DNA from: Comamonas denitrificans
Lineage (GTDB): Bacteria > Pseudomonadota > Gammaproteobacteria > Burkholderiales > Burkholderiaceae_C
Length of the DNA: 64,000 bases
Direction: 5' to 3'
Assembly: GCF_017368815.1 (NCBI RefSeq)
Contig: NZ_JAFNME010000014.1
Span: 1 to 64,000, forward strand
The position numbers and the translations under genes are program-made. The notes beneath the pieces were generated by a model, which was not told where the DNA came from, searched no databases, and saw nothing but the letters and a program-made list of their open reading frames with translations. Within the stretch, counting starts at the first letter, position 1, and the number at the start of each line of letters is the position of its first letter. Below, one piece after another: positions 1 through 8,652 of the stretch.

Positions 1-112
1 CCTGATGACCATAGCGACCTGGAACCACTCCTTCCCATCCCGAACAGGACAGTGAAACAGGTCAGCGCCGATGATAGTGCGGGTTCCCGTGTGAAAGTAG
101 GTCATCGTCAGG
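1..112 (+). rRNA. rrf: 5S ribosomal RNA, left end at window edge
   Basis: The sequence has the conserved bacterial 5S segments CCTTCCCATCCCGAACAGG and GATGATAGTGCGGG, and its ends pair (CCTGATGACC near the start with GGTCATCGTCAGG at 100-112). The first one or two bases probably lie left of the window. It is the last gene of an rRNA operon transcribed rightward, so 23S and 16S should lie immediately to the left. A strong terminator follows at 129. Confidence 0.95.
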
Positions 113-128
113 CTCTTATAGCAAAGCA

Positions 129-165
129 AACCCCCAGTCCCAAAAGACTGGGGGTTTTGTTTTTG
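129..165 (+). terminator. Rho-independent terminator of the rRNA operon
   Basis: Perfect 11-bp stem, AACCCCCAGTC (129-139) with GACTGGGGGTT (146-156), six-base loop, followed by a T-rich tail (TTTTGTTTTTG). It closes the rRNA operon. The following 125 bp before rsuA show nothing else recognisable. Confidence 0.92.
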
Positions 166-290
166 TGTAGCTGCAGTCGCTGAAGAGCTGGGCATTGTTG
201 GCCGGTTTATGGCAAAAAGTGTCTTGTGTGCTGCGGCAGCAGCTATTGAAATGAGTGGTTTAGAAGTTTTGGTGGACGTTGGGTGATCTG

Positions 291-1043
291 ATGATGCAAC
301 TTCAGGATATTTTGTATTCGCAGGGCTTTGGTATTCGCCGGGTGTGCTCGGGCTTGGTACAGCAAGGTTGGGTTGAGATTTGGGATAGCGAGCAGCAGGC
401 GTTTGTGCCGGTGCGCGATTCGATGCTGGAGCTGGAGCCAGTGGGGTTGCGTTTTCGCGTGCAAGGTGTGGAGTGGCACTACCAAGCCAAGGGCTACATC
501 ATGCTGCACAAGCCGGCTGGAACGGAGTGTTCGCAAAAGCCTTCTGCCTGGCCGAGTATCTACACTTTGCTGCCGCAGCCGTTGCGCCAGCGGCCTTGCA
601 AGGGGGCCATCCAGGGCGTGCAAGCGGTGGGGCGGCTGGACCAGGATACGACTGGGCTGCTGCTGCTCAGTGATGATGGCCAGTTTATCCATCGCATGAG
701 TTCGCCCAAGAAACATGTGCCTAAGGTGTACCGGGTGACGGCCAAGCATCCAGTCACAGCGCACATGGTGGAGCGTTTGTGCGCGGGAGTTGTGTTGGAC
801 GATGACCCCCGGCCGGTGCGGGCTGCCGCCTGCGCATTGGTGTCGGACTGCGTCCTGGATCTGACGCTGACGGAGGGTAAATACCACCAGGTCAAGCGCA
901 TGCTGGCGGCGGTGGGTAACCGGGTGGAGGCGCTGCACCGTTGGAAGATTGGCGATCTGGTCTTGCCAGAGGATTTGCCTTTAGGGCAATGGCGTTGGCT
1001 GACGGAGAAGGATTTACAGATGCTGGGCTTCCAAGGTGCGTAA
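291..1043 (+). CDS. rsuA: 16S rRNA pseudouridine synthase, RsuA/RluB family
   Basis: Converts a uridine of ribosomal RNA to pseudouridine; RsuA modifies U516 of 16S rRNA. The 250-residue protein has an N-terminal S4-like RNA-binding part (about residues 1-60) and a catalytic domain with the family motif GRLDQDTTGLLLLS at 114-127, where D117 is the expected catalytic aspartate, and the later block GKYHQVKRMLAAVGN. I start at ATG 291 (ATG 294 is equally possible); an in-frame TTG at 279 would add only four residues. It stands alone between the rRNA operon and the minus-strand ylqF. Assignment to RsuA rather than RluB/RluE rests on size and position and is less certain than the family. Confidence 0.85.
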   Translation: MMQLQDILYSQGFGIRRVCSGLVQQGWVEIWDSEQQAFVPVRDSMLELEPVGLRFRVQGVEWHYQAKGYIMLHKPAGTECSQKPSAWPSIYTLLPQPLRQRPCKGAIQGVQAVGRLDQDTTGLLLLSDDGQFIHRMSSPKKHVPKVYRVTAKHPVTAHMVERLCAGVVLDDDPRPVRAAACALVSDCVLDLTLTEGKYHQVKRMLAAVGNRVEALHRWKIGDLVLPEDLPLGQWRWLTEKDLQMLGFQGA

Positions 1044-1112
1044 AGGCATGTTGTAGCCACGCTTCAGCCCCGTGATTGCCAGCGGGGGTTTGGAATTTTT
1101 GCGCAAGCTGGT

Positions 1113-2060
1113 TTAACGCGGCTTGCGCTTTTTCTTTTTGGCTTTGGCCAGGGCCTCTTTGCGGGCCAGGCGCTCGGCATCGGCAATGGCGGCGATGGCC
1201 GCCCATTCGGCAAATTCTTCTGGGGTTTCCAGGGTGATACGGCCCAGGGCGTGGGTGCGGTAATCGGTGATCACCAGCTCAGCCGCTTTTTGCATGTTTA
1301 CGTGGCCACCGGTCATGACGGCACCGCGTTTGCGGCCGATCAGCTCCAGCAGGGCATCGTCGTGCAGGGCGGCGATTTCTTCTGGACTGTGCTCGAGTTT
1401 GTAGCGCGCTTGCAGCTCTTTGGCGTAGTGTTTTTGCAGATAGAGCAGCAGCTCCAGGGCGACCAGCTCCTCATCGTAGGCATTGCGGCCAATGGAGCCG
1501 CTGGCCGCCAGATTAAAGCCGCTTTGGCTGATGGAGATGCGCGGCCAGAGCATGCCGGGGGTGTCCCACAGGTAGAAATCGTCGTCCAGCACGATGCGCT
1601 GCTCGTCTTTGGTGATGCCGGCTTCGTCAGCGGCTTTGGCTTGTTTTTTCCCCGTCATGGTGTTGATCAGGGTGGATTTGCCGACGTTGGGGACACCGCA
1701 GATTAAAACCCGCATGGGCCGGGACATCCCGCCGCGTTGGGGGGCCAGCTCGCGGCACAGGGGGATGAGGCGGCGAGCGGGGGCCGGGTCACTGGCATCC
1801 ATGGCGATGGCGCGGGTGTCCGCTTGGGCGTTGTACCACTGCAGCCAAGCCTGGGTTTGCACCGGGTCGGCCACGTCTTGCTTGTTGAGCAGCTTGACGC
1901 GTGGTTTGTGGCCGGTGAGGGTTTGCAGCAGGGGGTTGAAGCTGGAGCCTGGGATGCGGGCATCAAGCACTTCAATGACGACATCGATGGCCTTGATGCG
2001 CTCCTCAATCAGCTGGCGCGTGAGGTGCATGTGGCCGGGATACCACTGGATGAATGACAT
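1113..2060 (-). CDS. ylqF: Ribosome biogenesis GTPase YlqF/RbgA family
   Basis: A 315-residue circularly permuted GTPase. The G-motifs run in permuted order: NKQD (G4) at 59-62, the P-loop GVPNVGKST (G1) at 122-130 and DTPG (G3) at 166-169. The N-terminus IQWYPGHM is typical of YlqF/RbgA. In Bacillus the relative acts in late 50S assembly; the proteobacterial forms are less studied. The C-terminus ends in a basic tail (KAKKKKRKPR), plausible for rRNA contact. The gene points away from gshA across a gap that holds a dispersed palindrome. Confidence 0.9.
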   Translation of the reverse strand: MSFIQWYPGHMHLTRQLIEERIKAIDVVIEVLDARIPGSSFNPLLQTLTGHKPRVKLLNKQDVADPVQTQAWLQWYNAQADTRAIAMDASDPAPARRLIPLCRELAPQRGGMSRPMRVLICGVPNVGKSTLINTMTGKKQAKAADEAGITKDEQRIVLDDDFYLWDTPGMLWPRISISQSGFNLAASGSIGRNAYDEELVALELLLYLQKHYAKELQARYKLEHSPEEIAALHDDALLELIGRKRGAVMTGGHVNMQKAAELVITDYRTHALGRITLETPEEFAEWAAIAAIADAERLARKEALAKAKKKKRKPR

Positions 2061-2076
2061 GAAAATCCTTTATTTT

Positions 2077-2157
2077 AATAGCTGCTTCCGCTTTAAAACA
2101 AAGGGTTTCAGTGGTTTTTAGACTGGAAGTTGTTTGTTTATCCGCGGAAAGTGCTCG
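2077..2157. repeat. Dispersed Comamonadaceae-type palindrome, degenerate copy
   Basis: Left arm AATAGCTGCTTCCGCTTTAA at 2077-2096; a decayed right arm (GCGGAAAGTGCT) near 2143-2157. The inner AAAGGGTTTC is shared with the copy at 10942. It lies between the gshA end and the ylqF start. Confidence 0.6.
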
Positions 2158-2171
2158 AGAAAATTTTCTTC

Positions 2172-3740
2172 TTAGAGAAGATTGGCCACGTCCATGTAGC
2201 GCAGACGCCATTCTTCAAAGCTGCCAGTATCGGCTTTTTCAATCTCGCGCTGGGCTTGGATGGAGGCGCGGCTGAGCTGGGCGAAGGTTTTTTCCAGTGC
2301 GGCATTGCGCGGCAGGCCCAGCAGGTATTTTTTGCTGGCGTGGGTTTGGGCCAAGCCAAAGGATTGGAAGTTGTTGCTGTATGCGCGGGTGCCGTCCAAA
2401 ACACGCGCAGAGGGCGTGAGGTGGGGAAATTGCACGACATCGTGTGCGGCCAGGAGGGCTTGGCTGTAATCGTCGCTGCCATGGGTGGCATCCAGGGCTT
2501 GGGCGATGGGGTGGCAGGCGGTCAAAATTTCATGGGCCCACTCGGTTAAGAGAACTTCTTTTTTACCGCGCAGGATGCGCAAGCCTGGTTCGCGGCCACG
2601 TTCGGCAGTGCGCAGCTGGTTTTCTTTGAGCGCTTCAATTTCTTCCGGCGTATCCAAGGGGCTATCGGTGAGCAGGCAGTGCAGCAGGAAGATGTCGAGC
2701 ATGCGCATGGTGCTGGCGCTGATGCCGATGGGCTCAAAGGGGTTGATGTCCATCAGCCGCACTTCGACATATTCGACACCGCGTTCGCGCAGCGCGTGCA
2801 AGGGACGTTCGCCCCGGCGCACAGTGCGCTTGGCACGGATGGGGCTGTACAGCTCGTTTTCGATTTGCAGCAAGGTGGTAGCCAGCTGGTTGTAATCGCC
2901 ACCAGGGTTGCGCACGCCCAATTGCTCGTAGGCCGGGTAGGGGCGGGTGAGTGCCTCCTGCAGCGAGTTGGCGTACTCATCCAAATCGTTAAAGCTGGCG
3001 TTGATGCTGGACTGTGCCTCGCTTTGGTAGCCCAGACGGCCCATGCGCAGTGATGTCGCATGCGGCAGGTACAGTGCCTTGCCTTCGGTGCCCAGGGGTT
3101 GTAGGTGGTGTTGGCGCCCTTCCACGAAGCATGGGCACAGGGTGGGCGAGGCACCAAAAAGGTACAGCAGCAAGAATGCTTGGCGGCGGAAATTTCGGAT
3201 TAAGCCTAAATATTCAGCACTGCTGACACCTGGCAGCGACCAGTTGTAATGAATGCCTGAAATGGTCTGCATGCGCCGCCCATAGCGGTGGCCTAAACCC
3301 ATGCGGTAAATGCTTTTAGAGCGGCCGATGTGCGAGTTGCCATAGCGCCCCAGCGGGATGGTCTCATCCGTGGGCAGGGTGCAGGGCATGCTGGCGGCCC
3401 ACATCATTTCCTCGCCTTCAGCGGCCATGCTGCGGTACACGTATTGGTGGATGGCTTGCAGCTCGTCCAGGCAATCTTGCACACCCAGGTGGGCACCGGT
3501 AATCAGCTCTAGTTGCGATTCGCTGTAGTCGGTGGTGATCAGCGGGTGGGTCAGTGCTGAGCCCAGGGCTTGGGGGTGGGGGGTGAGTGCCAGAGCACCA
3601 TTGGGCAAGACCCGCAGGCCTTCTTTTTCAATTCCACGGCGAATTCCTGCCAAGCGTTCAGTTGCCAGAATAGAAAAAGAGGGTGTCTGCGCAATCATGC
3701 CGATAGATGAGAGAGTGGGAAAGAGGGGCGAAGTTACCAC
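2172..3740 (-). CDS. gshA: Glutamate-cysteine ligase
   Basis: Catalyses the first step of glutathione synthesis, ATP-dependent coupling of glutamate and cysteine. The 522-residue product has the proteobacterial type 1 pattern: GIEKEGLRV near the N-terminus, TDYSESQLELIT, a GRYGNSHIG segment and YVEVRLMDINPFEPIGI, all characteristic of E. coli-type GshA (518 residues). The longest frame starts at GTG 3740; an in-frame ATG thirteen codons later (3701) begins MIAQTPSFSIL and could be the true start (509 residues). gshB is not in the window. The upstream side faces the AT-rich, DnaA-box-bearing gap. Confidence 0.92.
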   Translation of the reverse strand: MVTSPLFPTLSSIGMIAQTPSFSILATERLAGIRRGIEKEGLRVLPNGALALTPHPQALGSALTHPLITTDYSESQLELITGAHLGVQDCLDELQAIHQYVYRSMAAEGEEMMWAASMPCTLPTDETIPLGRYGNSHIGRSKSIYRMGLGHRYGRRMQTISGIHYNWSLPGVSSAEYLGLIRNFRRQAFLLLYLFGASPTLCPCFVEGRQHHLQPLGTEGKALYLPHATSLRMGRLGYQSEAQSSINASFNDLDEYANSLQEALTRPYPAYEQLGVRNPGGDYNQLATTLLQIENELYSPIRAKRTVRRGERPLHALRERGVEYVEVRLMDINPFEPIGISASTMRMLDIFLLHCLLTDSPLDTPEEIEALKENQLRTAERGREPGLRILRGKKEVLLTEWAHEILTACHPIAQALDATHGSDDYSQALLAAHDVVQFPHLTPSARVLDGTRAYSNNFQSFGLAQTHASKKYLLGLPRNAALEKTFAQLSRASIQAQREIEKADTGSFEEWRLRYMDVANLL

Positions 3741-4311
3741 GCTCGGGCTAGGCTTGGCCTGCGCAGGGACTAGAAATGGGTGGATTTTTTGCGATTTTTT
3801 TCGGAGGTCGTCCGGCGATAGGTTTATCCCCGGCTGGGCGGCACAATGCTGTGGAAAACCCTGAACAACTGCGCAACAACTGGGGCAAAGGCTTGTTTTG
3901 CAATGAAAAAGAGAAATTGATTAAAAAATAGTCAATTTTAAAAAATACTGCCAACTTGTTCGTCTGAAGCCTGTACAAACTTGTGCATAAATACGCTGAA
4001 GTCTTTTAATTTGCTTATTAAGTTATTGAAATAAAACTAAAAAAACCAATCTGCTGAAAGTTTTGGCAGTGCTGGTGTCGGTTTGCTACTGGGCGGTAGG
4101 GATGTGCGCGTGCGATGGGAGGATCTGTGCTGGTGGCGGGATTATCCCCGTTCACTAGGGATAAACTTGTGGATAACTGTGGTGTGCCATGCACAGGGGC
4201 GCGTCAGCATTGGCTTTTTGGCGTTCAACCCTGGGGTGCGGAAAAAATGGGCAGCTCTGGTGCGTTGGAAAACAGGCACAATGCGCGGTTGTTTTGTTTT
4301 TTCTTGTTGGC
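3741..4311. promoter_or_regulatory. AT-rich intergenic gap with DnaA-box-like sites
   Basis: No convincing gene in this 571-bp gap. One perfect DnaA box, TTATCCACA, lies on the minus strand at 4168-4176. One-mismatch boxes on the minus strand are at 3850-3858 (TTTTCCACA) and 3982-3990 (TTATGCACA). Weaker TTATCCCC-type sites lie at 3824-3832 and 4142-4150 (plus) and 4156-4164 (minus). Between them, about 3895-4060 is strongly AT-rich, and GATTTTTT occurs twice near 3783-3800. This resembles an origin layout, but dnaA is absent and the rRNA operon to the left would run head-on to a fork leaving here. It also must contain the gshA and ferredoxin promoters, which I cannot pinpoint. Confidence 0.5.
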
Positions 4312-4608
4312 ATGGTTGCAGCTTCCTCTCCCGAATTTTTTACGGCCCAACTCGATCCTAGCGGTGAGCAATGCGATGCGTGGGCCAATCAACCACTGTT
4401 GCACTCTTTGGAAGCCGGTCGCATTGATTGGCCCAGTTCTTGCCGCAACGGCACCTGCCGCACCTGCTTGGGGCAGCTAAAAAGTGGTCGTGTGCGGTAT
4501 GAGATTGAATGGCCAGGCTTGACCACCGAAGAAATGGAAGAGGGCTGTGTTTTGCCCTGTGTGGCTTATCCCGAGAGCGATGTTGTCTTGCAAGACCCGG
4601 AAAATTAA
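4312..4608 (+). CDS. Small 2Fe-2S ferredoxin
   Basis: A 98-residue plant-type ferredoxin, an electron carrier with a [2Fe-2S] cluster. Ligand cysteines fit the pattern C44-x4-C49-x2-C52 (CRNGTCRTC) with the distant C83 in LPCVAYP. The sequence before C44 (LEAGRIDWPSSC) is the usual loop preceding the cluster. I start at ATG 4312; the frame stays open upstream to 4189, but that extension is not ferredoxin-like and falls in the regulatory gap. It is a stand-alone domain with no reductase fused or adjacent, so its redox partner cannot be inferred. Confidence 0.85.
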   Translation: MVAASSPEFFTAQLDPSGEQCDAWANQPLLHSLEAGRIDWPSSCRNGTCRTCLGQLKSGRVRYEIEWPGLTTEEMEEGCVLPCVAYPESDVVLQDPEN

Positions 4609-4696
4609 GGTGCTGCGCTGGGCCAGGGCTGCAAGCTCAGGTGGGAGCCATTAAAATCTGCAGCACTTGTGTTGTAAGTTATTTGCAAAATTCTCA

Positions 4697-4722
4697 GGGC
4701 CGGCAGCGGCCCGCATCTTTTT
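4697..4722 (+). promoter_or_regulatory. GC-rich hairpin with T-run in the ribBA leader
   Basis: A perfect 6-bp stem, GGGCCG with CGGCCC (4697-4712, loop GCAG), is followed five bases later by TTTTT. It could be a weak terminator of the ferredoxin transcript or an attenuator in the ribBA leader. The leader lacks the conserved FMN-riboswitch core, so no ligand is proposed. Confidence 0.3.
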
Positions 4723-4781
4723 ATGCAGCGCAGCGCTTGAAATCAAGTGCCGTGTGCTGTCACCGTTCTTAAGGAACAGTC

Positions 4782-5903
4782 ATGACAAGCCCTTTTACCC
4801 CTGTGGCAATTTCTCCAATTGAAGAAATTGTTGCTGATATGCGTGCTGGCCGCATGGTCATTTTGGTCGATGAAGAAGACCGCGAAAACGAGGGTGATCT
4901 GATTTTGGCTGCGGACCACGTCAGTGCCGAAGCCATTAACTTCATGGCCAAGTTTGGCCGTGGCCTGATTTGCCTGACGCTCACGCGTGAGCGTTGTGAG
5001 CACTTGCGCCTGCCTCCCATGGCCGCACGCAATGGCACGGTGTACAGCACGGCGTTTACGGTGTCGATTGAAGCGGCTGAAGGTGTCACCACCGGCATCA
5101 GTGCGGCAGACCGTGCCCGCACGGTGCAGGCAGCGGTTGCGCCCCAGGCTCAGGCCAGTGATTTGGTGCAACCAGGCCATATTTTTCCCCTGCAAGCGGT
5201 CGATGGCGGGGTGTTGATGCGTGCTGGGCATACTGAAGCGGGGTGTGACCTGGCTGCTTTGGCCGGGTGCAGCCCCTCTGCCGTGATTTGTGAAATCATG
5301 AAGGACGATGGCACCATGGCCCGCCTGCCTGATTTGCAGGTGTTCGCGGCCGAGCATGGCCTGAAGATTGGCACGATTGCCGATTTGATCCAGTACCGCA
5401 GCCGCACCGAATCGCTGCTAGAGCGTGTGGGCACCCGCGCCCTGCAAACGCACCATGGTGTGTTTACCGCTCATGCATTTGTGGATAAGCCCAGCCAGTC
5501 GGTGCACTTGGCTTTGGTGCGCGGCAACTGGACGGAAGCGACGGAGGTGGCTGTGCGCGTGCATGAGCCGTTGTCTGTTTTGGATGCCCTGGAAGTGCGC
5601 CGCTCGATGCACTCCTGGAGCCTGGATGAGAGCTTGTCTTATTTGGATAAAACCGGCAGTGGCGTGGCCGTGCTCCTGAACTGCGGGGAAAGCGCCGCCC
5701 AGCTGCTGGAGCAGTTTGAGGGCAAGGCCCGTTCCGCCCATGCCCCTGAGCGTGGACGGATGGATTTGCGCTCGTATGGCATTGGTGCCCAAATCCTGCG
5801 CGAGGTGGGGGTGCGCAAAATGCAGCTGCTAGGCCAGCCCCGGCGCATGCCCAGCATGGCTGGCTATGGGCTGGAAATTACCGGATACATCACGAAGGAA
5901 TAA
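4782..5903 (+). CDS. ribBA: 3,4-dihydroxy-2-butanone 4-phosphate synthase fused to a degenerate GTP cyclohydrolase II domain
   Basis: Residues 1 to about 205 are a complete RibB domain, which makes the four-carbon riboflavin precursor from ribulose 5-phosphate; the acidic loop DEEDRENEGDL (30-40) and GHTEAGCDLA (149-158) are intact. Residues from about 206 to 373 align in position with GTP cyclohydrolase II, but the zinc-binding cysteine cluster that follows the conserved RVH motif is missing: here it reads RVHEPLSVLDAL (259-270), with no cysteines. The second domain is therefore probably not a GTP cyclohydrolase. A separate ribA should exist elsewhere. It is followed 12 bp later by ribH. Confidence 0.9.
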   Translation: MTSPFTPVAISPIEEIVADMRAGRMVILVDEEDRENEGDLILAADHVSAEAINFMAKFGRGLICLTLTRERCEHLRLPPMAARNGTVYSTAFTVSIEAAEGVTTGISAADRARTVQAAVAPQAQASDLVQPGHIFPLQAVDGGVLMRAGHTEAGCDLAALAGCSPSAVICEIMKDDGTMARLPDLQVFAAEHGLKIGTIADLIQYRSRTESLLERVGTRALQTHHGVFTAHAFVDKPSQSVHLALVRGNWTEATEVAVRVHEPLSVLDALEVRRSMHSWSLDESLSYLDKTGSGVAVLLNCGESAAQLLEQFEGKARSAHAPERGRMDLRSYGIGAQILREVGVRKMQLLGQPRRMPSMAGYGLEITGYITKE

Positions 5904-5915
5904 AAGGATACCTCC

Positions 5916-6389
5916 ATGCAAAAAGCAGAAAAAGGCCAAGGGCCAGAACTAAGCGGTGTTGGCCTGCACATTGGGATTGTGCAAGCACGCTTTAATGCCG
6001 ACATTACCGATGCTTTGGCCGATGCCTGCAAAGAAGCGCTTTTGGATTTGGGCGTGCAAGAGGAAAACATCACCTTGGTGCAAGTGCCCGGTGCCTTGGA
6101 AGTGCCCATGGGCCTGATAGCCTTGGCCGAGCGCGATGAGTTTGATGCCTTGGTGGCCCTGGGTTGCATCATTCGCGGTGAAACCTACCACTTTGAATTG
6201 GTTGCCAATGAATCGGGGGCCGGTGTCACCCGTGTCGGGCTGGACTATGGCATTCCAATTGCCAACGCGATTTTGACGACCGAAGATTTAAGCCAAGCCA
6301 TTGCCCGCCAAACTGAAAAAGGCCGGGATGCGGCCTATGTTGCTGTGGAGATGGCGCAGCTATTGACGGATTTGGCCCCCAGCGAATAA
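5916..6389 (+). CDS. ribH: 6,7-dimethyl-8-ribityllumazine synthase
   Basis: Condenses the RibB product with the pyrimidine intermediate to form lumazine, the penultimate riboflavin step. At 157 residues it has the usual length. Diagnostic blocks are [12 protein letters not shown], the QVPGALEVP loop, [14 protein letters not shown] with the catalytic histidine, and [12 protein letters not shown]. The RBS AAAGGA precedes the ATG. It lies in an apparent operon ribBA-ribH-nusB, with gaps of 12 and 36 bp. Confidence 0.96.
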   Translation: MQKAEKGQGPELSGVGLHIGIVQARFNADITDALADACKEALLDLGVQEENITLVQVPGALEVPMGLIALAERDEFDALVALGCIIRGETYHFELVANESGAGVTRVGLDYGIPIANAILTTEDLSQAIARQTEKGRDAAYVAVEMAQLLTDLAPSE

Positions 6390-6425
6390 CGATAAAAAAA
6401 CAACAAAAAACAACCAAGCAACTCT

Positions 6426-6980
6426 ATGCAAGACGCAACCCCCTCGAAACGCCCCCCACGCCAACAGCGCAAGGGCTTGACCAGCACTGGCGTGCGCAAA
6501 GCCGCCTCTAAATCGGCCCGCAGCCGCTCGCGTGAATTTGCGTTGCAGGCGCTGTACCAGTATGTGGTTGGTGGCAACGATGTCGCCAGCATTGACCAAT
6601 TTACGCGTGAATTGATCGGTTTTCATAAGTGCGACGCAGCCCACTACGATGCGCTGGTGCATGGCTGTATTGAGCAGCAGGCCGATTTGGATGCGTTGAT
6701 CGCGCCCAAGCTGGACCGCAACCTTGGCGAGTTATCGCCGATTGAGCACATTTGCATGTGGATTGGCGCTTATGAGTTGCTGCATGCGCTGGATGTGCCT
6801 TGGCGCGTGGTGATGAATGAAGCCATTGAGCTGGCCAAAGAGTTTGGCGGCACCGACGGGCACAAATACGTCAATGGTGTCTTGGATGCCTTGGCGCCCG
6901 CGCTGCGCACTGCAGAAGTACAAGCTGATCTGGCGGCAAAAAATAAAACAGATCACAAAGTGGATAACACAGCAGATTAA
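6426..6980 (+). CDS. nusB: Transcription antitermination factor NusB
   Basis: NusB binds boxA RNA with NusE (S10) in rRNA antitermination. The 184-residue protein has a basic N-terminal extension (about residues 1-35, rich in K, R, P and S) before the all-helical NusB fold, which starts at [12 protein letters not shown] and contains [16 protein letters not shown] and [26 protein letters not shown], all family signatures. E. coli NusB has 139 residues, so both ends are extended here. Its place after ribH is conserved in many proteobacteria. Confidence 0.95.
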   Translation: MQDATPSKRPPRQQRKGLTSTGVRKAASKSARSRSREFALQALYQYVVGGNDVASIDQFTRELIGFHKCDAAHYDALVHGCIEQQADLDALIAPKLDRNLGELSPIEHICMWIGAYELLHALDVPWRVVMNEAIELAKEFGGTDGHKYVNGVLDALAPALRTAEVQADLAAKNKTDHKVDNTAD

Positions 6981-7012
6981 TTCTGCGGCAAAACTAGGGA
7001 TTGAGTGGTTTC

Positions 7013-8197
7013 ATGCAATTTGCTGCACGTACAGAAAAGATAGAGCCCTTTTATGTCATGGAGGTCGCAAAAGCGGCCCAAGCGCTGGCCGCTCAGGTGG
7101 CAGATAGCGCCAACCCCATGATTTTTTTGAATATTGGGGAGCCAGACTTCACTGCCGCGCCGCTCGTGCAGCAAGCCGCCCAAACCGCCATTGCCCAAGG
7201 GCAGACCCAGTACACCAGCGCCTTGGGCTTGCCTGCACTGCGCACGGCCATTGGCCAGTGGTATGCCGATCGCTTTGGCGTGCAGGTGGATGCCGGGCGC
7301 ATTGTGGTGACCGCCGGGGCCAGCGCTGCTTTGCAGTTGGCCTGTCTGGCTTTGGTGAATGCGGGCGATGAAGTGCTGATGCCCGACCCTAGCTACCCCT
7401 GCAACCGCCACTTTGTCAGCAGTGCCGATGGGGTGGCGCGCTTGATTGCCACCACGCCAGACCAGCGTTACCAACTCACCAGCGAGCAGGTGCAGGCCCA
7501 TTGGGGAGCCCAGACACGCGGTGTGTTGCTGGCCTCGCCCTCCAATCCCACGGGCACCTCGATTGCACCGGATGAATTGCAGCGCATCCACGCTGTCGTG
7601 CAAAGCAAAGGGGGATTCACCATTGTTGATGAGATTTACCTCGGCTTGTCGTACGAAGAGGCCTTTGGCCGCAGCGCCTTGGCTTTGGGCGAGGACATCA
7701 TCAGCATCAACAGCTTTAGCAAATACTTCAGCATGACCGGTTGGCGCTTGGGCTGGATGGTGTTGCCACCGGCCATGGTGCCGGTGGTGGAGCGCTTGGC
7801 GCAAAACCTGTTTATTTGCCCTTCGACCATTGCCCAGCATGCCGCCTTGGCCTGCTTTGCTCCAGAGAGCTTGGCCTTGTATGAGCAGCGCCGGGCGCAG
7901 TTCAAAGCGCGGCGGGACTTTTTTATTCCTGCGCTGCGCGAGCTGGGGTTTGGCGTACCTGTGATGCCTGATGGCGCGTTTTATGCCTGGGCCGATGGCC
8001 GGGCTTTGTTCCCCAAGCTGGGGGTGAGCAACAGCTGGGATTTTGCCTACGCCTTGATGGAGCGGGCCCACTTGGCGGTCACCCCAGGGCGGGACTTTGG
8101 CGCTAGCGATACGGGGTGCTACATACGTTTTTCAACGGCCAATTCCATGGAGCAGTTGCAAGAGGCGGTGCAGCGCATGCGCCGTTTGTTTGCCTGA
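7013..8197 (+). CDS. PLP-dependent aminotransferase, class I/II
   Basis: A fold-type I aminotransferase of 394 residues. The PLP lysine is K237 in NSFSKYFSMTGWRLGW; SNPTGTS and the FTIVDEIYLGLSYE strand hold other cofactor contacts, and the C-terminal arginine is in YIRFSTANS. I start at ATG 7013 rather than the in-frame TTG at 7001. Substrate is not decided by the sequence: aspartate/aromatic-type amino acids are likely. Its stop overlaps the ybgC start (TGATG), indicating co-translation. Confidence 0.87.
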   Translation: MQFAARTEKIEPFYVMEVAKAAQALAAQVADSANPMIFLNIGEPDFTAAPLVQQAAQTAIAQGQTQYTSALGLPALRTAIGQWYADRFGVQVDAGRIVVTAGASAALQLACLALVNAGDEVLMPDPSYPCNRHFVSSADGVARLIATTPDQRYQLTSEQVQAHWGAQTRGVLLASPSNPTGTSIAPDELQRIHAVVQSKGGFTIVDEIYLGLSYEEAFGRSALALGEDIISINSFSKYFSMTGWRLGWMVLPPAMVPVVERLAQNLFICPSTIAQHAALACFAPESLALYEQRRAQFKARRDFFIPALRELGFGVPVMPDGAFYAWADGRALFPKLGVSNSWDFAYALMERAHLAVTPGRDFGASDTGCYIRFSTANSMEQLQEAVQRMRRLFA

Positions 8198-8652
8198 TGC
8201 CCACTGTGCTGGCTGCCGACACCGCTATGCCAACCTTCTCTTTGCCGATCAGGGTGTATTGGGAAGACACCGATGCTGGCGGCATCGTTTTTTATGCCAA
8301 TTACCTGAAATTTTTTGAGCGGGCACGCACCGAATGGTTGCGCAGCTTAGGCTGGAATCAGCAGCAGCTGCGCGACACCGACGGCGGCATGTTTGTCGTC
8401 ACCCACGCCCAATTGGAATACCTGCGCCCGGCGCGGCTCGATGATGTGCTGCACGTGACGGCCAAGCTTGAAGCGGCAGGCCGTGCTTCGCTCACGCTGG
8501 CCCAGCAAGCTTTTTTACAGCCGCTGTCAGCCGATAGCGCTGCACAACTGTTATGCCAAGGCTCGGTGCGCTTGGGGTGGGTTGATGCAACCAGCCTGCG
8601 CCCGGCCCGTATCCCTTCTTCTTTGATTGAACAACTGTCCTCACTGCCATGA
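8197..8652 (+). CDS. ybgC: Acyl-CoA thioesterase of the Tol-Pal cluster, YbgC
   Basis: A hot-dog-fold thioesterase of 151 residues. The 4-hydroxybenzoyl-CoA thioesterase signature is clear: YWEDTDAGGIVFYANYLKFF (21-40), with the catalytic aspartate in DTDAGG. YbgC hydrolyses acyl-CoA or acyl-ACP and is conserved just upstream of tolQ, as here. ATG 8197 overlaps the preceding stop; ATG 8227 (MPTFSL) would give the more usual N-terminus. The gene overlaps tolQ by four bases (ATGA). Confidence 0.92.
   Translation: MPTVLAADTAMPTFSLPIRVYWEDTDAGGIVFYANYLKFFERARTEWLRSLGWNQQQLRDTDGGMFVVTHAQLEYLRPARLDDVLHVTAKLEAAGRASLTLAQQAFLQPLSADSAAQLLCQGSVRLGWVDATSLRPARIPSSLIEQLSSLP

Noticed and set aside
3741-4311. 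Chromosomal replication origin (oriC)
   Set aside because: DnaA-like boxes and AT-richness fit, but dnaA/dnaN are absent, the rRNA operon on the left is oriented toward the site, and there is no visible change of strand bias across it. Kept only as a DnaA-box cluster.
4609-4781. FMN riboswitch upstream of ribBA
   Set aside because: The text TTCTCAGGGC looks like the start of an RFN element, but the remaining conserved helices and the GGTCAGCAG-like core are missing.
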